DNA of 64,000 nucleotides from Epiperipatus broadwayi (GCA_028023455.1 JAQFVV010000186.1:1364001-1428000), one strand, 5' to 3'. Counted from the stretch's first letter, positions 26,993 through 40,108 are shown. Notes: generated by a model not told the origin, from the letters alone. Numbers and translations: made by a program.

Positions 26993-27172
26993 AGGTTGTC
27001 TTGTTTTGATTATTCAATGTTATATAGTTGATAAAGACTACAAAGTGTATAGTCGAAAGTACTTCTAAAAAAATCTAATTTATGTAAATTGTACTGTATT
27101 TTGATATATATATATATTGATTTGTATATTACATATATTGTGAAACGAATACAGATATCAAACTTTATTTAT

Positions 27173-27594
<422 letters not shown>

Positions 27595-29550
27595 TTGGGA
27601 TGTGTATTTGGTGTAAAAAATGATATGACACTTTTTCATTAGTTATGAAGGTTCCTTAATGCAATACTATTTGATTTAAGGTCATTACATTATTTCAAGC
27701 CTTTTTCTTCAATTTACAATAAGCAGACATCCATTTACAAATCAATAATTAATTAGATATTGATTGGCTGTTTAAAAGAAAAATCCTATGCCTGATCATG
27801 AGATGAAAAAAATTGTAAGATCATCTATATATTTAAAAACCCAGATTATATGGCAGATATAATAGCCAGTGTACTCTCCAACTATTTTTGCTGCCAAGAA
27901 TAACCAATTCTGGGATATTATGGTTAATTAATTGAATATCGTTGCACTTATTGTAAATAATTAAAAAAAAAAAGCATTGTGAAGCTAATCTTGCCATTTT
28001 TGCGATATAATGCTTTTTGTAGGTCCTTAGTGGCCTGATTTACCTTTATCCTAGTCTTAGTATTATTGTTAGTGTAAGATTTTGCTTTAAATTTATTTAG
28101 TACGAATACAACTTTATAAAAAAAAAAAATAAGTATGAGTGTGAATGAAACTAAGATTACATGCTATTTTAAAATAAATGCAAAATTGTCCCAGTTACGA
28201 AAGCTAATGGAGTTTAAAGCATTTTATTCTTATTTTTGATTGCTAAATTCAGAATAAATATTACAACTAAAGTATAATTCTGCAAGAATTTTCAAAAGCA
28301 AAAAGTGTAATAAAACTATAGTGTTATACTCAACAGAATACAGCAATTGCTGAGTTACTTAAAAATTTATTTTTTAAAATATTATATATGTATTAAATTA
28401 CTGTTGCTGATTTTAGCCATCCTGTGTTAAGGATGATTTGATAAAAATATGCTCCTATTTTTTTATGTAGTTTTGATTTAATTTGAGCAGATTAAAAAGA
28501 ATATTTAAAATAATGTTAGATTTACAAGAAGATATAAGATCATTAATTTCTTAAGCATGTTATAGATATATGTAAACGGAAAGAATAAGCTGTTTAGTAA
28601 TACATTTATGATACATATTAGAATTAATGAGGAAAGACTAATGAAAAAAATCTAATGAAAAGACTGAAATCAAATACATGACTGATACAACAAACAGATA
28701 TCACCAGCATCATCAAAACAAGCGGATCTGAAGATTTTTTTTTATAACACATATCAACAAATAATCAGTTGAAGATTTAAATTGATCCTAAAAGATTCTA
28801 GAAGACCTAAAAAGAGATCACGTGTGAGATGCTTTGATACTGAAATTTCTTGAATGATGAAATTGAAAAAAAAAAAATACAGATAACAGTTGAAATGATT
28901 ATGATGTATTATATAATGATATTTAAACGGCTTCATTATTAACAATTGTAAAATTGTTTTCCTTGATAAAGATCAAAAATGTAATTAAAATTTTCTTTGA
29001 ATAAAATTACTTAAAAAATTTGTTTACTTCGTATTTTTTTTAAAAAAGGAAGGAAAATAAGTTACAGTATTCAAGTTAATTAAACATTTGTAATATATTT
29101 CTATATATGATTTACTGTGTTTTTTTTATTACTTGGTCAAATCTTTTCTATTAATATTCTATAGTTATATAATTGTACATATTAAAAATATTTTAATTCA
29201 TAAATGGTATAAAGATGAGCTAAATTATATATTTTGAAACTTTAAAGTTTTAACTTCTAAATGGTACCAGTCAATGGGTGATTAACATTGATTTTATTAT
29301 GCATGCAATTGGCCAAAAATGTTTTCAATATTTGATGATGGTCTATGGCTCTTAAATATTAAAAAATATATGAAAAAATTAAAAGTATTACATATGGATC
29401 TTATTATTAAAGGACTTGCTCACTCTTGCTATAAACTGATGACATAGGTTACTGTATATAATAAGACATAAGAAAAAAAATGACATAAAGGGCTACATAA
29501 AGTTTATGGTACAGGTTTAAATATCAAGTAAGTTATAAATATCTGCACTA
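27595..29550. other. AT-rich DNA without supported genes
   Basis: Nothing beyond short A/T runs and chance frames such as 28754-28945. Confidence 0.5.
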
Positions 29551-29645
29551 GTAAATGCAGCCGCCTTGCAAGCAAGCAGTTGGTTGCAGACGGTTGTTGC
29601 GGGTTCGCCTCCCGGCCGATGCTATGACATATGGGAAAAAAAAAG
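29551..29645 (+). mobile_element. tRNA-derived SINE, 5' part divergent
   Basis: CAGCCGCCTTGCAAGCA is followed by GGGTTCGCCTCCCGGCCGAT (B box and acceptor 3' side), then GCTATGACATATGGG and a poly-A tail. It belongs to the family seen intact at 40109-40210. The A-box half is replaced or rearranged, with an extra GTTGGTTGCAGACGG segment. Confidence 0.75.
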
Positions 29646-30685
29646 ACTTATTACTTAATTAGTCAACCATTTTCAAAGAAAGTGTAAAATACAATCAAAT
29701 AAGTAATTCATATATTAAATAAATTATTTTTTATGATTTAATGATTTTGAAAACAACAGTATAAAAAGCACAATAAAATATTAGTTAAGCAGCAATATAT
29801 ATTAGTAATATTATTATGTCCAAATTAATCCATATTTTTTGTGAAACAATAAATTAATTTAGATTTTTAATAAAAAAAAAAAAAGGCAATATTTTTCCAT
29901 ACTCGAGATTTGGCAAGATCTTCTGTAATATGATCACATGATCACGTGTACATTTTTTTAATGTTCAAGAGCCCCAGGACATCAAATGTCAAAATAATTT
30001 TATCAACTACATATATAAAAAAATTCATGTTATTAATTCTTGGTATCATTTAAAAGTTAAAAATTAAAAATATCAGTTTGTTTTTTACTTACATTAATAT
30101 AAAAGTTTAGAAAAATGACAATAAAATCAATATATATCCATTAAACTCATTAATTGCTCACAATAACTAAAGTATTTTGATAATTAAATAATAAAAAATA
30201 AATCATATAGAACCAGACCGAATACCATTCATCCTTCACAGACTTAACCAGAATAAGGGCATCTCTAAAATAACTGTATTAAAGCCAATAAGATTGTTAA
30301 ATATATACATTAAATCATATTATAGGTATATTTTTCAGTTATGTTCTCCCTTTGTGTATTGATTATTATGGTATTATACTTATTTGAATGACTAATTTTA
30401 CACTTGTATGTTTTTATATCCCATGTTTTGACTAGATAACAGCCTTTTCCAGGAATTGCTTTTAGTATTTGCTTATCAGCCCAATCATAAAATTATGAAA
30501 TTATTTAACTCATAATAATAGAATTTGTTTTAGATTTATAATCCCAGATATTAACAAAAAAACATTATTAAAACATCATTAAACTTAAAACTATTAATTT
30601 ATCATCAACAATATTCCTTTAATTAACCTAAACAAAATAAAAACAGAAAAAACATCAAATATGAGGGTTTTTTTATTTGTTTAAC

Positions 30686-30696
30686 ACCCCCCCCCC
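30686..30696. repeat. Poly-C tract
   Basis: A run of about ten C residues in otherwise C-poor DNA. The flanking 29646-30894 interval holds no supported gene. Confidence 0.8.
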
Positions 30697-30894
30697 AAGC
30701 CCTGAAAACTGTTAAAATATTTTTAAAAACTCAAAGTAAAGCAGTGTGAAAGTAAATATAGAAAGTATTTGTCAACATACCCAAATGAAAATTATGCCAA
30801 GAATTTGCATGACAAACCACTATTGAAGCCTCAATAAATGAATAATAACTTAAATGAATATGATAATGATAAATACATAATAATGATATTAAAA

Positions 30895-31207
30895 TAGGCA
30901 AAACTCTCTATACATATTGCCACTCAGTACAAGCCAGAGTAATCAATGGATGCCAGAAGGCTTGTGCATAAAATCTTCATCTAGTGCCTACTCTGGTTTG
31001 CACTGAGTGACAATACATTTAGAGAGTTTTGTCTGATTTAATAACAGTTATGAGCAAGCATAAGAAAAGGTGATCATGTGATGTTTATTGGCTCAATAAT
31101 GTTATTGCCCAATAACAATATTTTGTTAAAACAGGCAAAACCCTCCATACAATAATAGCATTCAGTGCATATAAGAAAAGGTGATCATGTGATGTTTAGT
31201 GGTTTAA
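30895..31207. mobile_element. Foldback of the 'CTAGAAACTAGTCTGG' family, internally deleted
   Basis: The left arm (30895-30992) and right arm (30993-31085) join at GTGCCTAC|TCTGG, having lost the central CTGATGA...GAAAC part. The right arm ends with the family tail GATCATGTGATGTTTATTGG. A smaller remnant follows at about 31133-31207, where the left end of another unit (GGCAAAACCCTCCATAC) is joined directly to a tail. Two deletion derivatives side by side suggest repeated rearrangement between inverted units. Confidence 0.65.
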
Positions 31208-31410
31208 CAACAATATTTTGTGTTCTGTATAAGTTTTTTTTTATAAAAGTAAATTTAACAAAAAATCATGTCAATAGTTGAAACTTACAGCAATCAAGTT
31301 CTATTGTTAACAATATTCTTAGTAAGTTTATTTAATTTTTTTAATTGAGTTATTAAGTATAGAATATTGTAAATAAGCAATAAATAATACTTCATCATAA
31401 TGGGTAGTAT

Positions 31411-31512
31411 TTTTTTTTCATGTGTTATAGCATCAGCTGGGAAGCGAACCCATTAACCCAGGACTACTGCTTGTAAGGCTGCTGTGCTGACCTCTCAACC
31501 ACCAATGCTTGA
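31411..31512 (-). mobile_element. tRNA-derived SINE, minus strand
   Basis: Read on the minus strand, it begins AAGCATTGGTGGTTGAGAGG (A-box region). It then has the B box GGGTTCGCTTCCCAGCTGAT, TATAACACATG and a poly-A tail. It matches the 40.1 and 60.5 kb copies and is moderately diverged. Confidence 0.8.
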
Positions 31513-31513
31513 C

Positions 31514-33769
31514 TATATTTTGTCACTGTTTGATAATTCCTTACACACTTAATTCCAATATCTTAATTTTAGAAATATATAGCAAACTTTAATGAATCCT
31601 TTATGTCAATAAAAATGAACATTTTAAAACTATGTATATAAAAAAATTGAGTTGAAATAAATGTAAGATTTGTGTTACTTCTATTGATCTGATCTCAGCC
31701 TACAATTGTCTGTGACAGCATGGGCTCTACATTTTCTAATTGCAGAAGATAACTTTATTTTACTTTCTGAAATGCTCTACAATAAAATATTTTTAAATAA
31801 CTTACATAATAATCACTGCAAAAGAATTATACATTGGTCTTTTAGTTTTTTTCAGTCATTTTTCAAAAATTAGAAAATTGATACATATATATATAAACAA
31901 AAAAGACTTATAAATCCAATAAATAATATTATATTTCAACCAGAGGACTGGTTTTGAGCAGTAAAGGTAACATGTTAATGACATTTAATTAAAGAAATCT
32001 ATCTCTTTAGTTTCAAAAAGGACTTTATTATTGATAAAAAAAAAATACATTTACTCTTCTGAGTCATGCTGCATATATATGTTTATATTGTAAGTAAAAG
32101 GATATAAAAAGGTTATATACATATAGAACCCAGGAAGGAGGCAATAGTTGGCCAGTGCTTTTTTTAATCCAAATTAACTTTATTAGAGAAGGCTTTGAGT
32201 GTGAATTCTGTAGTACATTTGGAACATTGATTTATTGGTGTTTTCTTGTTCAAGGAGATCAACTGCTTTAATAATATAATCTCTATTTCCTATAAGCTTT
32301 GAATATAATGGTTCAGTTCATTCCATGAGTGATTATAGGGATGTTTGGATGCTGTGGATTTTGAGCAGACTCCAAGTGTTCTCATAAAGGAATTTTGTTG
32401 ATAGAATTTCATCTTTTTTTAAAATCTTCTTTAGAGTACTGATAGATGTTGTCTTTGCGTTCGGCAGTGTGATATTGAAGGTAATCTTGCACCTAGTTAT
32501 CTACAGTGAGTATGTAATAAAAGTTGACATTCTTATGTAAAGGAAGTTTCAGTCCTTCATGCAATCCTTAATAGCTCTTTAGCACTGAATTTTAATGCAC
32601 AGAGCAGAAAATTTATCTCTCATGTTCTTGAAATTATCCTGCAGTCCACACAAAAATTAATATTTTCAGAACAAATGAACTTTTCAACGAGGATATAAAA
32701 ATTTTGCAAAGTTTTTGAATAATTTTGTTTTACTCATCAAAAAAGAAAATTATTTGAAACAAAAATATTTACTTTATGGAGTAAGACTTAAGATAATCAG
32801 ATGAAAGTTTAATTATTATTTTTATGTTTTAGATATTAAATTTAAAATAATTTTGATGAATAATGTTTGGGGATGAAATGATTTCTTTTTTTTATCTCTT
32901 AGTAGACTTTTTGTTCTGGTAAAATATAAAGAATCCATATATAACTTCTGATACTAATTTATATACTTCTGAAGAATATTACTGAAATGTTCAAATCAGT
33001 TTTTTGCAGTCACTGTTTATCTGAATACATATTAAGTTATCAGATGTAAAAAGAAAACTATGACATTGTATAAAAATCTGTTAAATATATTACAATAATT
33101 ATCCATTCAAAACATAATTTTCCCATTTAATACTTCAAGTAAAAATTTTCTTTTAGAAAGATTCACCAGAAAATTGTTTAAATAACAGACAAAAGCATGG
33201 TGCAAGATAGAGGCATGTTTTAATCCAACCAAATTTCTTTCCACAGACTCAGCAATAATCTTAGCTGGATTTTACTTTTGACCTCAAACATTATTTCAGT
33301 TGCAGCAGTAAATTCAAAATTATTTATGATTATTGTGCTTCAGAAAAAGAAATAAATATCCTCCACTTTTGAAGTTATGATGAAATACAAAATGTAAACT
33401 AAATAATTAATAATTCTCTTATTTTATGCATGGGATATAAGGAATGGGATCCTATATGTAGCCTCTCCACCATGTCTTTGATGTAGAAGCTTTAGTGACT
33501 AAAGATTACCACTATAAGAAGTCTTCACCCATCATGACAACAGTTTCTTAAACAAGTAGAAAAAGTTATTAAAAGATTAGGGAGTCATTTTGTCTTTGGA
33601 GAAGAAAATCTTCCCAAATACAGATAACCTTATGATGATTAATGCCATAAGAATATAAACAGGAATGGAAATTATTATATCAAAGATTCTCAGATATTTC
33701 ATAATAAGCAGCTATATAAGAGTGCTTAAATTTAATACCATTCAGATTATCTATTTTAATATATGAATT
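31514..33769. other. Non-coding stretch with a weak coding-like island at 32150-32700
   Basis: Most of this interval is featureless. Between about 32150 and 32700 the DNA is visibly richer in G+C. The minus strand gives protein-like fragments in alternating frames (for example HTAERKDNIYQYSKEDFKK and NRDYIIKAVDLLEQENTNK), as expected of a decayed coding sequence. I could not assign a family. A second G+C-richer patch at 33430-33610 shows no frame. Confidence 0.3.
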
Positions 33770-34330
33770 TTGAACTCAGACTTTCACACAACCCTCAACT
33801 CTCCATGCTATCTCATACTGCTGATACACTTGATCACACACTTATGTCGAAAAGATAAATAATCACCAATATATGTATTTCATGCTAAGCCAGCACTCAT
33901 TAGTTGGTCCAGATTATCATCTCTACCCATATATACAATCAATGCTCAGCTTATATTAAGATAGCCAATCTTCATATTTTAATGACAGGCTTCAATCCAC
34001 TCCACCCTACAACTCTTCAGCTGACTATTTCATTGGAAAATCTAATGATGGTATGTTCAAATCCCACATTGGTATCAACCTTCTCATTCTATCCATGTTG
34101 ACCACAAATCACTCTGATATCTCATATACAAAACACAATCCATTTACATACATATATGAGGGCAGACCTTACAGCACTATATTTTAATATATGAATTTTT
34201 TCTACAGTACAGGCTTTTTCATACCTATCTTTTTGACATGTGTGTGATCAAGTAAATCAGCAGTATGAGATAGCATGGAGAGTTGAGGGTCATGTAAAAG
34301 TCTAAGTTCAAACCCCTACATAAAGAAAAT
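33770..34330. mobile_element. Foldback of the 'GATAAATAATCACC' family, partial right arm
   Basis: The left unit (33770-34160) contains CTGATACACTTGATCACACA, then GTCGAAAAGATAAATAATC (plus strand around 33830-33862), and later GACAGGCTTCAATCCACTCC. The short right arm (about 34200-34330) is inverted and matches only the outer end of the unit (its CATGTGTGTGATCAAGT pairs with the left ACTTGATCACACA). The family is shared with 49058-50218. The GTCGAAA box places it with the hammerhead-like group. The open frame at 33904-34101 is repeat-derived. Confidence 0.65.
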
Positions 34331-36386
34331 TTTAAATTTGTGATAGTTACTTAGAATGTGAGAATATTATTGAAACCTGGTGGGTTAAAAGAAGTTAATT
34401 CACCTATAAAATATAAAGTGAATACTTTGAGAACACATGAGATAAGATAGATGGAAATCAGAGGATACATGATGTATTATACATATATCATGTGAGTGAA
34501 TTTTTTTAAGATAAATGCAGATCCAGTGGATATGGTAATGGTACTAGTATACTTTTCTACTATTGATAGGATGAAGAAGGTAAAGACATTTATGAAAGAG
34601 TAGAGGAATTATTAAAGCTTACCAATGAAAAGGATAACATTTTAATGGGTGATTTTAATGCATCAGTAGGTTCACTTAAAAATTCAAGATGCGTAGATGG
34701 ATTTGGTTTACCTAAATCCTCCATATGAGAAATTTAATAACTTTTGTTTACATCATGAAATGGTAATAACCAACATATTTTTAAATATATTCAAAAGAAT
34801 TTATTCATGGAAATCACCTGGAAATATTAGAAGACATTTGTTTGACTATATTATGTTAAAAAGAGATATAGAAATCAATTACAGCCTATTCCTTATTATA
34901 TCTTAGATAATGTGGTTATTTTGAAAAAATTAAATTTAGAAAAAAATATATTTCAAAATAATAGTGTTTATATGAATTACAGAATCCTGAAATAGCTAAG
35001 GAATTTAATAATGAAGTTGCTATGATAAATATTAATCACATGACAAGGAAAGTTATTAAAGCATATATACAGACTGCAATGATGAAAGTATTGGGAAAAA
35101 TAATGCTAGTACCCAAAACTATTGATGACTCAAGTAAAATTGAATTCAATTTAAAGAAAGAAATAAAGTTGATATAGAGACTATGATCAACATAAGGTAG
35201 TTAAAAAATTTAATAATAAACTGTAAAATAAAAAAAGCAAAACAAATAAATGTGAATAGTGAAAAAATTGAAAGCAATATAAAAGTAATAAATGTTGATG
35301 TGAATTATAAAGGAAGAACATTTAATAGTATTGTTAAGAATAAAAAAGGAAAGATTCTTTTGAAAATAAAAATATTGATCATTAGCAAGAGTATATTGAA
35401 AATTCATTTAAAGGAAAAGTAACTGATGAGAAATTATACAGAAGATAAAAATACAGTTGATAAGCTCGAGAAAGGGTCTGAAATAGCAAGGGAAGAATTT
35501 GATTATGCAGTTAATAAGATAAAAAATGTAATGATATTGTAACAAATTGATTATTTGATGTGATAACAAAATGTTATGAAGAAGGAATAATTCCATCAGA
35601 TTTTATCACTGCTAAAACTATTGCATTTATAAAAAAGGATGATGCAAATGATTGCATGTTTTTAGGACAATAACTATTATTTGGGGTCTGTATAATTTAT
35701 TTATAAGAGAATACAAAAGTAGATGAGAGTTTGGGTAAAGATCAATATAGTTTTTGACCTCTGGAAGAAACCAAAGGGGTAATAATGACATTAAAAATGA
35801 TTTTATAAAGATTAGATAGAAAGTCTTATGTGACATTTATAATCTTGGGCATGGATTTTGACAAAGTAGATTGGAAGTTGTTACTTAAAATGATAAAGAA
35901 TGTATGCCTTGATTAAAAATAGAGAGGGTTAATTTTGAAATTATATAGATGTAAAAACATAGTAATAGATGTAAAAAAATTTAAAACAAATGTAAGGAGG
36001 TATGAAGTAAGGTGGTTCATTGTGTGTCCATTGTGCCTTATTTGTTTAACTTATTTATTAAAAAATAATAGTTATTATAAAAAAGTAAATTAAAATTAAT
36101 AGTAAGCATATTCAGTGTATTTATTATGCAGACAATATAGCAATAATTGCAGATTCAAAAAAAGAAATGAATAAAATTTTTAATATGTTGGATATTCTTA
36201 CATAGTCTTAAATGAAAGATAAATGTCAATTAGATTAACTTATGGTGGTGAATAAACAGATAATAAATAGATTGATAGCTGTCCAGATAAATAATATATT
36301 TAGAACAATTTAAGAAATTTTGTTTTCTGATGGGTATGATTTATGAAGACAATGAATGTATTGTGGTTTCAGATTTAAACCAACAG

Positions 36387-37024
36387 TGATATTAATAAAA
36401 ATATGAACCCTTGAAGTTAATATGTATAATTTATTAGAACAAATGTACATATATGGTTATACAATCAATAAATGCAATTTTACATATAATTTAGTCAATA
36501 ATGTGCTGGTTGTGCTGAATGACTGAACTCTCTTCCAGCTGTATATATTAGCTTGCTTCGTGAGTTCTAGTGAAGACTCTTCTGGCTGTACTGGATAGCT
36601 TGCCTTGAGTCAGCTGGAGTCTGAACAACTTCCAGTCCTATTCTGGACTTGTCTCACTGCATAGACATATCAGTAATGATTATAGTAGAAATACTTTCAC
36701 AGTTGAAAGTGGTTTTAGTTGAGAGCACATTCAGTCATTCAGGTTAGACAGACATTCTCTCTCTCTTAGTTAGACAGAAATTCTCTGGCTTGCCTCCAAA
36801 AAGGCTGACTATTTATTGCCAGATCCCCTTCCTTCCTGGCAACAATCAGAGTCAGAGAGCCTAACCAATGGTAGGATTTTATACATATGTTTACACCTTG
36901 GTCCTACTTATGTTTCACCCTTTGGCCACATTTATACATTGTTAGTGGCAATGCATGTTCAATCCAATCAGATAAGGAAGGAATCTGGACTAGTCCACTT
37001 CTGAAGGCAAGGTCAGATATAACA
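36387..37024 (-). mobile_element. LTR-like insert inside the dead LINE
   Basis: Between LINE segments lies about 640 bases of visibly higher G+C unrelated to RT. On the minus strand it begins TGTTATATCTGACC and ends TTAATATCA, giving TG...CA termini. A CTAATAAATTATAC phrase, possibly a polyadenylation signal, lies near its 3' end. This suggests a solo LTR. However, the five bases on either side (AACAG and ATGTC) do not match, so the ends or the identity may be wrong. Confidence 0.35.
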
Positions 37025-37156
37025 ATGTCTTGTAGAAAATTAAAAAAATAATGTTACCAAAATGTGCTTTTGGAAATAAAAAGACCTTACTATTAAATAA
37101 ACATATTGATATAAAATGAGATTTGTTAGAACCTTCATTTGGATTATATTGACATA

Positions 37157-37304
37157 AGCAAATAGTTTATACTTTGTGGCTAATTATGAATCAAAATATA
37201 TAAAATGCGCTAACACGCACAAGCACACAAAGCTAAAAACAAATAAAGCTTTATTTGTTTTTAGCTTTGTGTGCTTGTGCGTGTTAGCGCATTTTATATA
37301 TTTT
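37157..37304. mobile_element. 148-bp palindromic insert with 15-bp target duplication
   Basis: The duplication GATTATATTGACATA occurs at 37142-37156 and again at 37305-37319, interrupting the LINE frame TFIWI|ILTYGYEIWF. The insert has a 32-base unique left part, then two perfectly complementary 60-base arms (37189-37248 and 37249-37308, the last four bases overlapping the duplication), with no loop. Each arm contains GCTAACACGCACAAGCACAC or its complement. No protein is encoded. Confidence 0.85.
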
Positions 37305-38465
37305 GATTATATTGACATATGGATATGAAATCTGGTTTTTGGAAAACAGAAAAGAACAATATTAAAAGAAGTGGAAAAAAAATAACAAGAATGAGTTAGA
37401 TGAAAAATAAGACGATCAAATATTAAGAGAAATTTCAGTGAAAACAAATTTGAAAATGATAAAGGTGGAAAAAAATTAAATTCTTCTGGACATATTTTAA
37501 GACAGGGGAATTTTTTCAAAATATTTTAAAAGGCAATATTTTGGGAAGTAGATTGAAAGGCAGATAAATAATGTCTTATTTTAAAAATGTGATCTGCAAA
37601 ATCAGTTATATGCAAATATGAAAAGAATTGCTGAAGACAAACTGGTTTGTCTGCAAAGACAATGCATTTTTTAGAACGCTGATGAATTTACGAATATAGT
37701 ACAGTAGTTGAATGATAGATTTTAATAACGTGAATGATTTCTATATAAATGAATGCCAATTAAATTAATATTAATAATTTTAAACATAATATTCACATAG
37801 ATTTTCTAAACAAATTTTACTTTTAAGACTATATACCCTTTACTTCAAAATGGACCAGAAACTACTTTTAAAACGCTATTACTATGGTTACCACCTACAA
37901 TAAATTCAAATTAACTTATGCTTGACATCATTTATTGCCATTTTCCAAAAACTAAAAATTACCTATAATATACATTTATGTTGGGCAGATTATCAAAATT
38001 CAGGGGAAGTAGTTAGGTAACAATGCATTCTGACCAATTAATAAGAATCAGCATCAGTGTTAGTTTTGTATTGTTTGAATCTTCTTGACATATTTATTTT
38101 TTTTTTTTATTTATTTTAGTATCTCAGTATTTTGAATAACTTTAACGAACTATTTATGTTATTAAATTGAATAATCTCATCATATATAAAAATTATAAAG
38201 ATATGTGATGGCATATAGAAGTAAATATATTAATTGGAAAGATTATATTTTTCAAAAGAATTTCAAAGGACTGCTTAAATAAGATAGGGAACACAAAAAC
38301 AAAATTAAAAGTGCATAGAATAAATATTTTTTCCAAAATGTTTATATGATTGCTGTTGAATTTAAAAAAAAATAGATAACTTATAAAAATTTATTCAGGA
38401 GAATATTTTATGTGCAATGGAAACATAAATAAAAATAAACACAAAAATTTGAAATTTTTAAAAAT

Positions 38466-38473
38466 ATGTGTGT
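38466..38473. repeat. Poly-G tract
   Basis: Run of eight G after GTGTGT. The surrounding 37701-38569 interval is otherwise AT-rich without genes. Confidence 0.7.
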
Positions 38474-38569
38474 GGGGGGGGTATGATAAAGTAATCTAAG
38501 ATTCATTTTTTATTTAGCTTATGGACTTTTCAGACAACCAATAATTCACAAACATAAATAAATTGTTAA

Positions 38570-38735
38570 ACCATTAAGCATCACATGACGATGGCCACAA
38601 GCCAGAAACTAGTCTGGGGATATTGGATGAGTAGGCATTAGATAGGGATTTTATGCACAAGCCTTCTAGCATTCATTGATTACTCTGGTTGGCACAGAGT
38701 GGCAATACTGTATGGAGAGTTTTGTTTTGTTTATA
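38570..38735 (+). mobile_element. Single unit of the 'CTAGAAACTAGTCTGG' family
   Basis: It begins with AAACCATTAAGCATCACATG, which is the inverted form of the outer tail seen in complete foldbacks. It continues GCCACAAGCCAGAAACTAG, TTTTATGCACAAGCCTTCTA and ends GTATGGAGAGTTTTG. It appears to be a foldback whose left arm has been reduced to its outer tail by deletion. Confidence 0.7.
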
Positions 38736-39353
38736 AATAAATTGGTAGATATTTCAAATCCCTGTATGTATAGATTTGACTGTCATTAGGCATACAGTTC
38801 ATGGTCGGAATCTGACTACACTTACTTAAGTCAAAGTCCATTAAAGTCTATTTTTGAAGTTTATAATCACAATAAACATGTGTGGTTATAAATCTATTGA
38901 TGAGACTTGGAGACATATCTTGGATACTGAAGCTACATCTTGCTTTTTAAATATTTTGTATAGGCAACTTATTTTCTGCTATCTAAAAAAGAATGTAACA
39001 GCAACAATGTAGAGTGTGGCAATAATATTTCTCATAGTAATATTCAATTGGGTATTCAAAAATTTAATATGAACACTTTTTTTCCAAACAATAATACTGA
39101 CGTCATCTGAAAAATATGCTAGTGCTAATAAAGTTGTTCTAAGAGCACTTGTACTCTAACTGTAAGAAATGTGAGTCTAATTTCCAAAGAGGTTATTAAA
39201 ATTAATTTAAATAATTTTTTTTATAAATGATTAAAATATTCTAAGTTATGATCCAAGGTTGTACTGAAATATTGTGGACAAGGATACATTTAAGTTTTTT
39301 TGTGGCAAAGAGCCATGTTCAGTTTACACAACCTTTCCCATTGCTTATATAAA

Positions 39354-39540
39354 AAATTAATTCACTAAACATTATATGATCACCAAGGCTCTTCATTGAC
39401 AAAAGCCCCTAGCTAGAAACTAGTTTGGGGATATTGGATGAGTAGGCACTAGATAGGGATTTTATGCACAAGCCTTCTGGCATCCATTGATTATACTGGT
39501 TTGCACTGAGTGGCGCTACTGTATGGAGAGTTATGTTGTG
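39354..39540 (+). mobile_element. Single unit of the 'CTAGAAACTAGTCTGG' family
   Basis: Same architecture as 38570-38735: an inverted outer tail (CACTAAACATTATATGATCA), then CTTCATTGAC, CTAGCTAGAAACTAGTTTGG, TTTTATGCACAAGCCTTCTG and ACTGTATGGAGAGTTATG. It is in the same orientation as its neighbour 0.8 kb upstream. Confidence 0.7.
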
Positions 39541-40108
39541 GAAATGGGATGGAGCAGAATATGGGAAAATTTAGAGTGGGGAATGAAAAATAAAGTCGCT
39601 AACAGGATTATCTGGGCATAATTGCTGAGATATTCTTGACTTCGTTTAAGAAGAAGCCCCAATACATCACATCACATCCTGTTTTATATAAAAAGTTGGC
39701 ATAATGTTGTGTGGGGTTAAAAGTAATAACACTGGAATTTTTTGGAAAAAGATTTCAAACTCCTATATTTTTATTAAAAAAATTTTGTTTTATTTCTAAA
39801 AAGAATCTCTTTTTTAAAAAAATCAAAGCAATATCATTAGTCTAAATGAAATTCCTGTTTTCTAATTCTGAAAGTAAATTACGAATATATTCAAAAAAAT
39901 AAGTAGGTGAAAGACTGAATATTATGGTAAAACCATTCTGAATAATTTTGTAATTGCTATAATTAGCATTTAAATTTTTCCACATTTAAGAAGTTTATAT
40001 ACTTTCTAAGAGAACATTTTTTAAATGGAATCAATTGCTTCTAATATGTGTTTTTAAAGATAAAACTTGTTTATAGCAGTTTATTTGGTTTTAAATCTAT
40101 CTATTCTA

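Larger units (their letters stand above)
26411..27135. mobile_element. Head-to-head pair of Penelope-like element 3' ends
   Basis: The left arm (26411-26780) and right arm (26795-27135) are inverted copies with only a few differences. They meet at a loop of about 14 bases (26781-26794). Each arm contains, from centre outwards, a GIY-YIG domain C-terminal remnant with its stop codon, a short 3' untranslated stretch, a GATAAAGAC...GTCGAAAG motif (minus about 26497-26535 with a weaker GTTGAAAG, plus 27029-27060) and a run ending in TATATATAT. The reverse transcriptase is absent, so both copies are severely 5'-truncated. Inverted or tandem partial copies are an established feature of Penelope-like elements. 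A GATA microsatellite starts about 40 bases beyond the right end. Confidence 0.8.
34400..37700 (+). pseudogene. Decayed non-LTR retrotransposon (endonuclease plus RT)
   Basis: In order, with many frameshifts and stops, there is an apurinic-type endonuclease with ILMGDFNASVG (34639-34671) and a downstream SWKSPGNIRRHLFDYIM (about 34816-34860). The reverse transcriptase follows with DFDKVDWKLL (about 35852-35885, motif A) and YADNIAIIADSKKEMNK (36125-36175). The last is motif C, with YADN in place of the usual YADD. After two insertions comes LTYGYEIWF (about 37314-37340), then fragments of the C-terminal region (SWMKNKTIK, SSGHILRQG). The layout resembles the RTE/Jockey-like elements common in invertebrates; the clade is not settled. 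It is clearly dead. Its nested insertions make it older than both. Confidence 0.8.

Noticed and set aside
32150-32700. Zinc-finger-like phrase (CSKC...H) on the minus strand
   Set aside because: It appears in one frame only, with stops on either side; too short to call a zinc finger.
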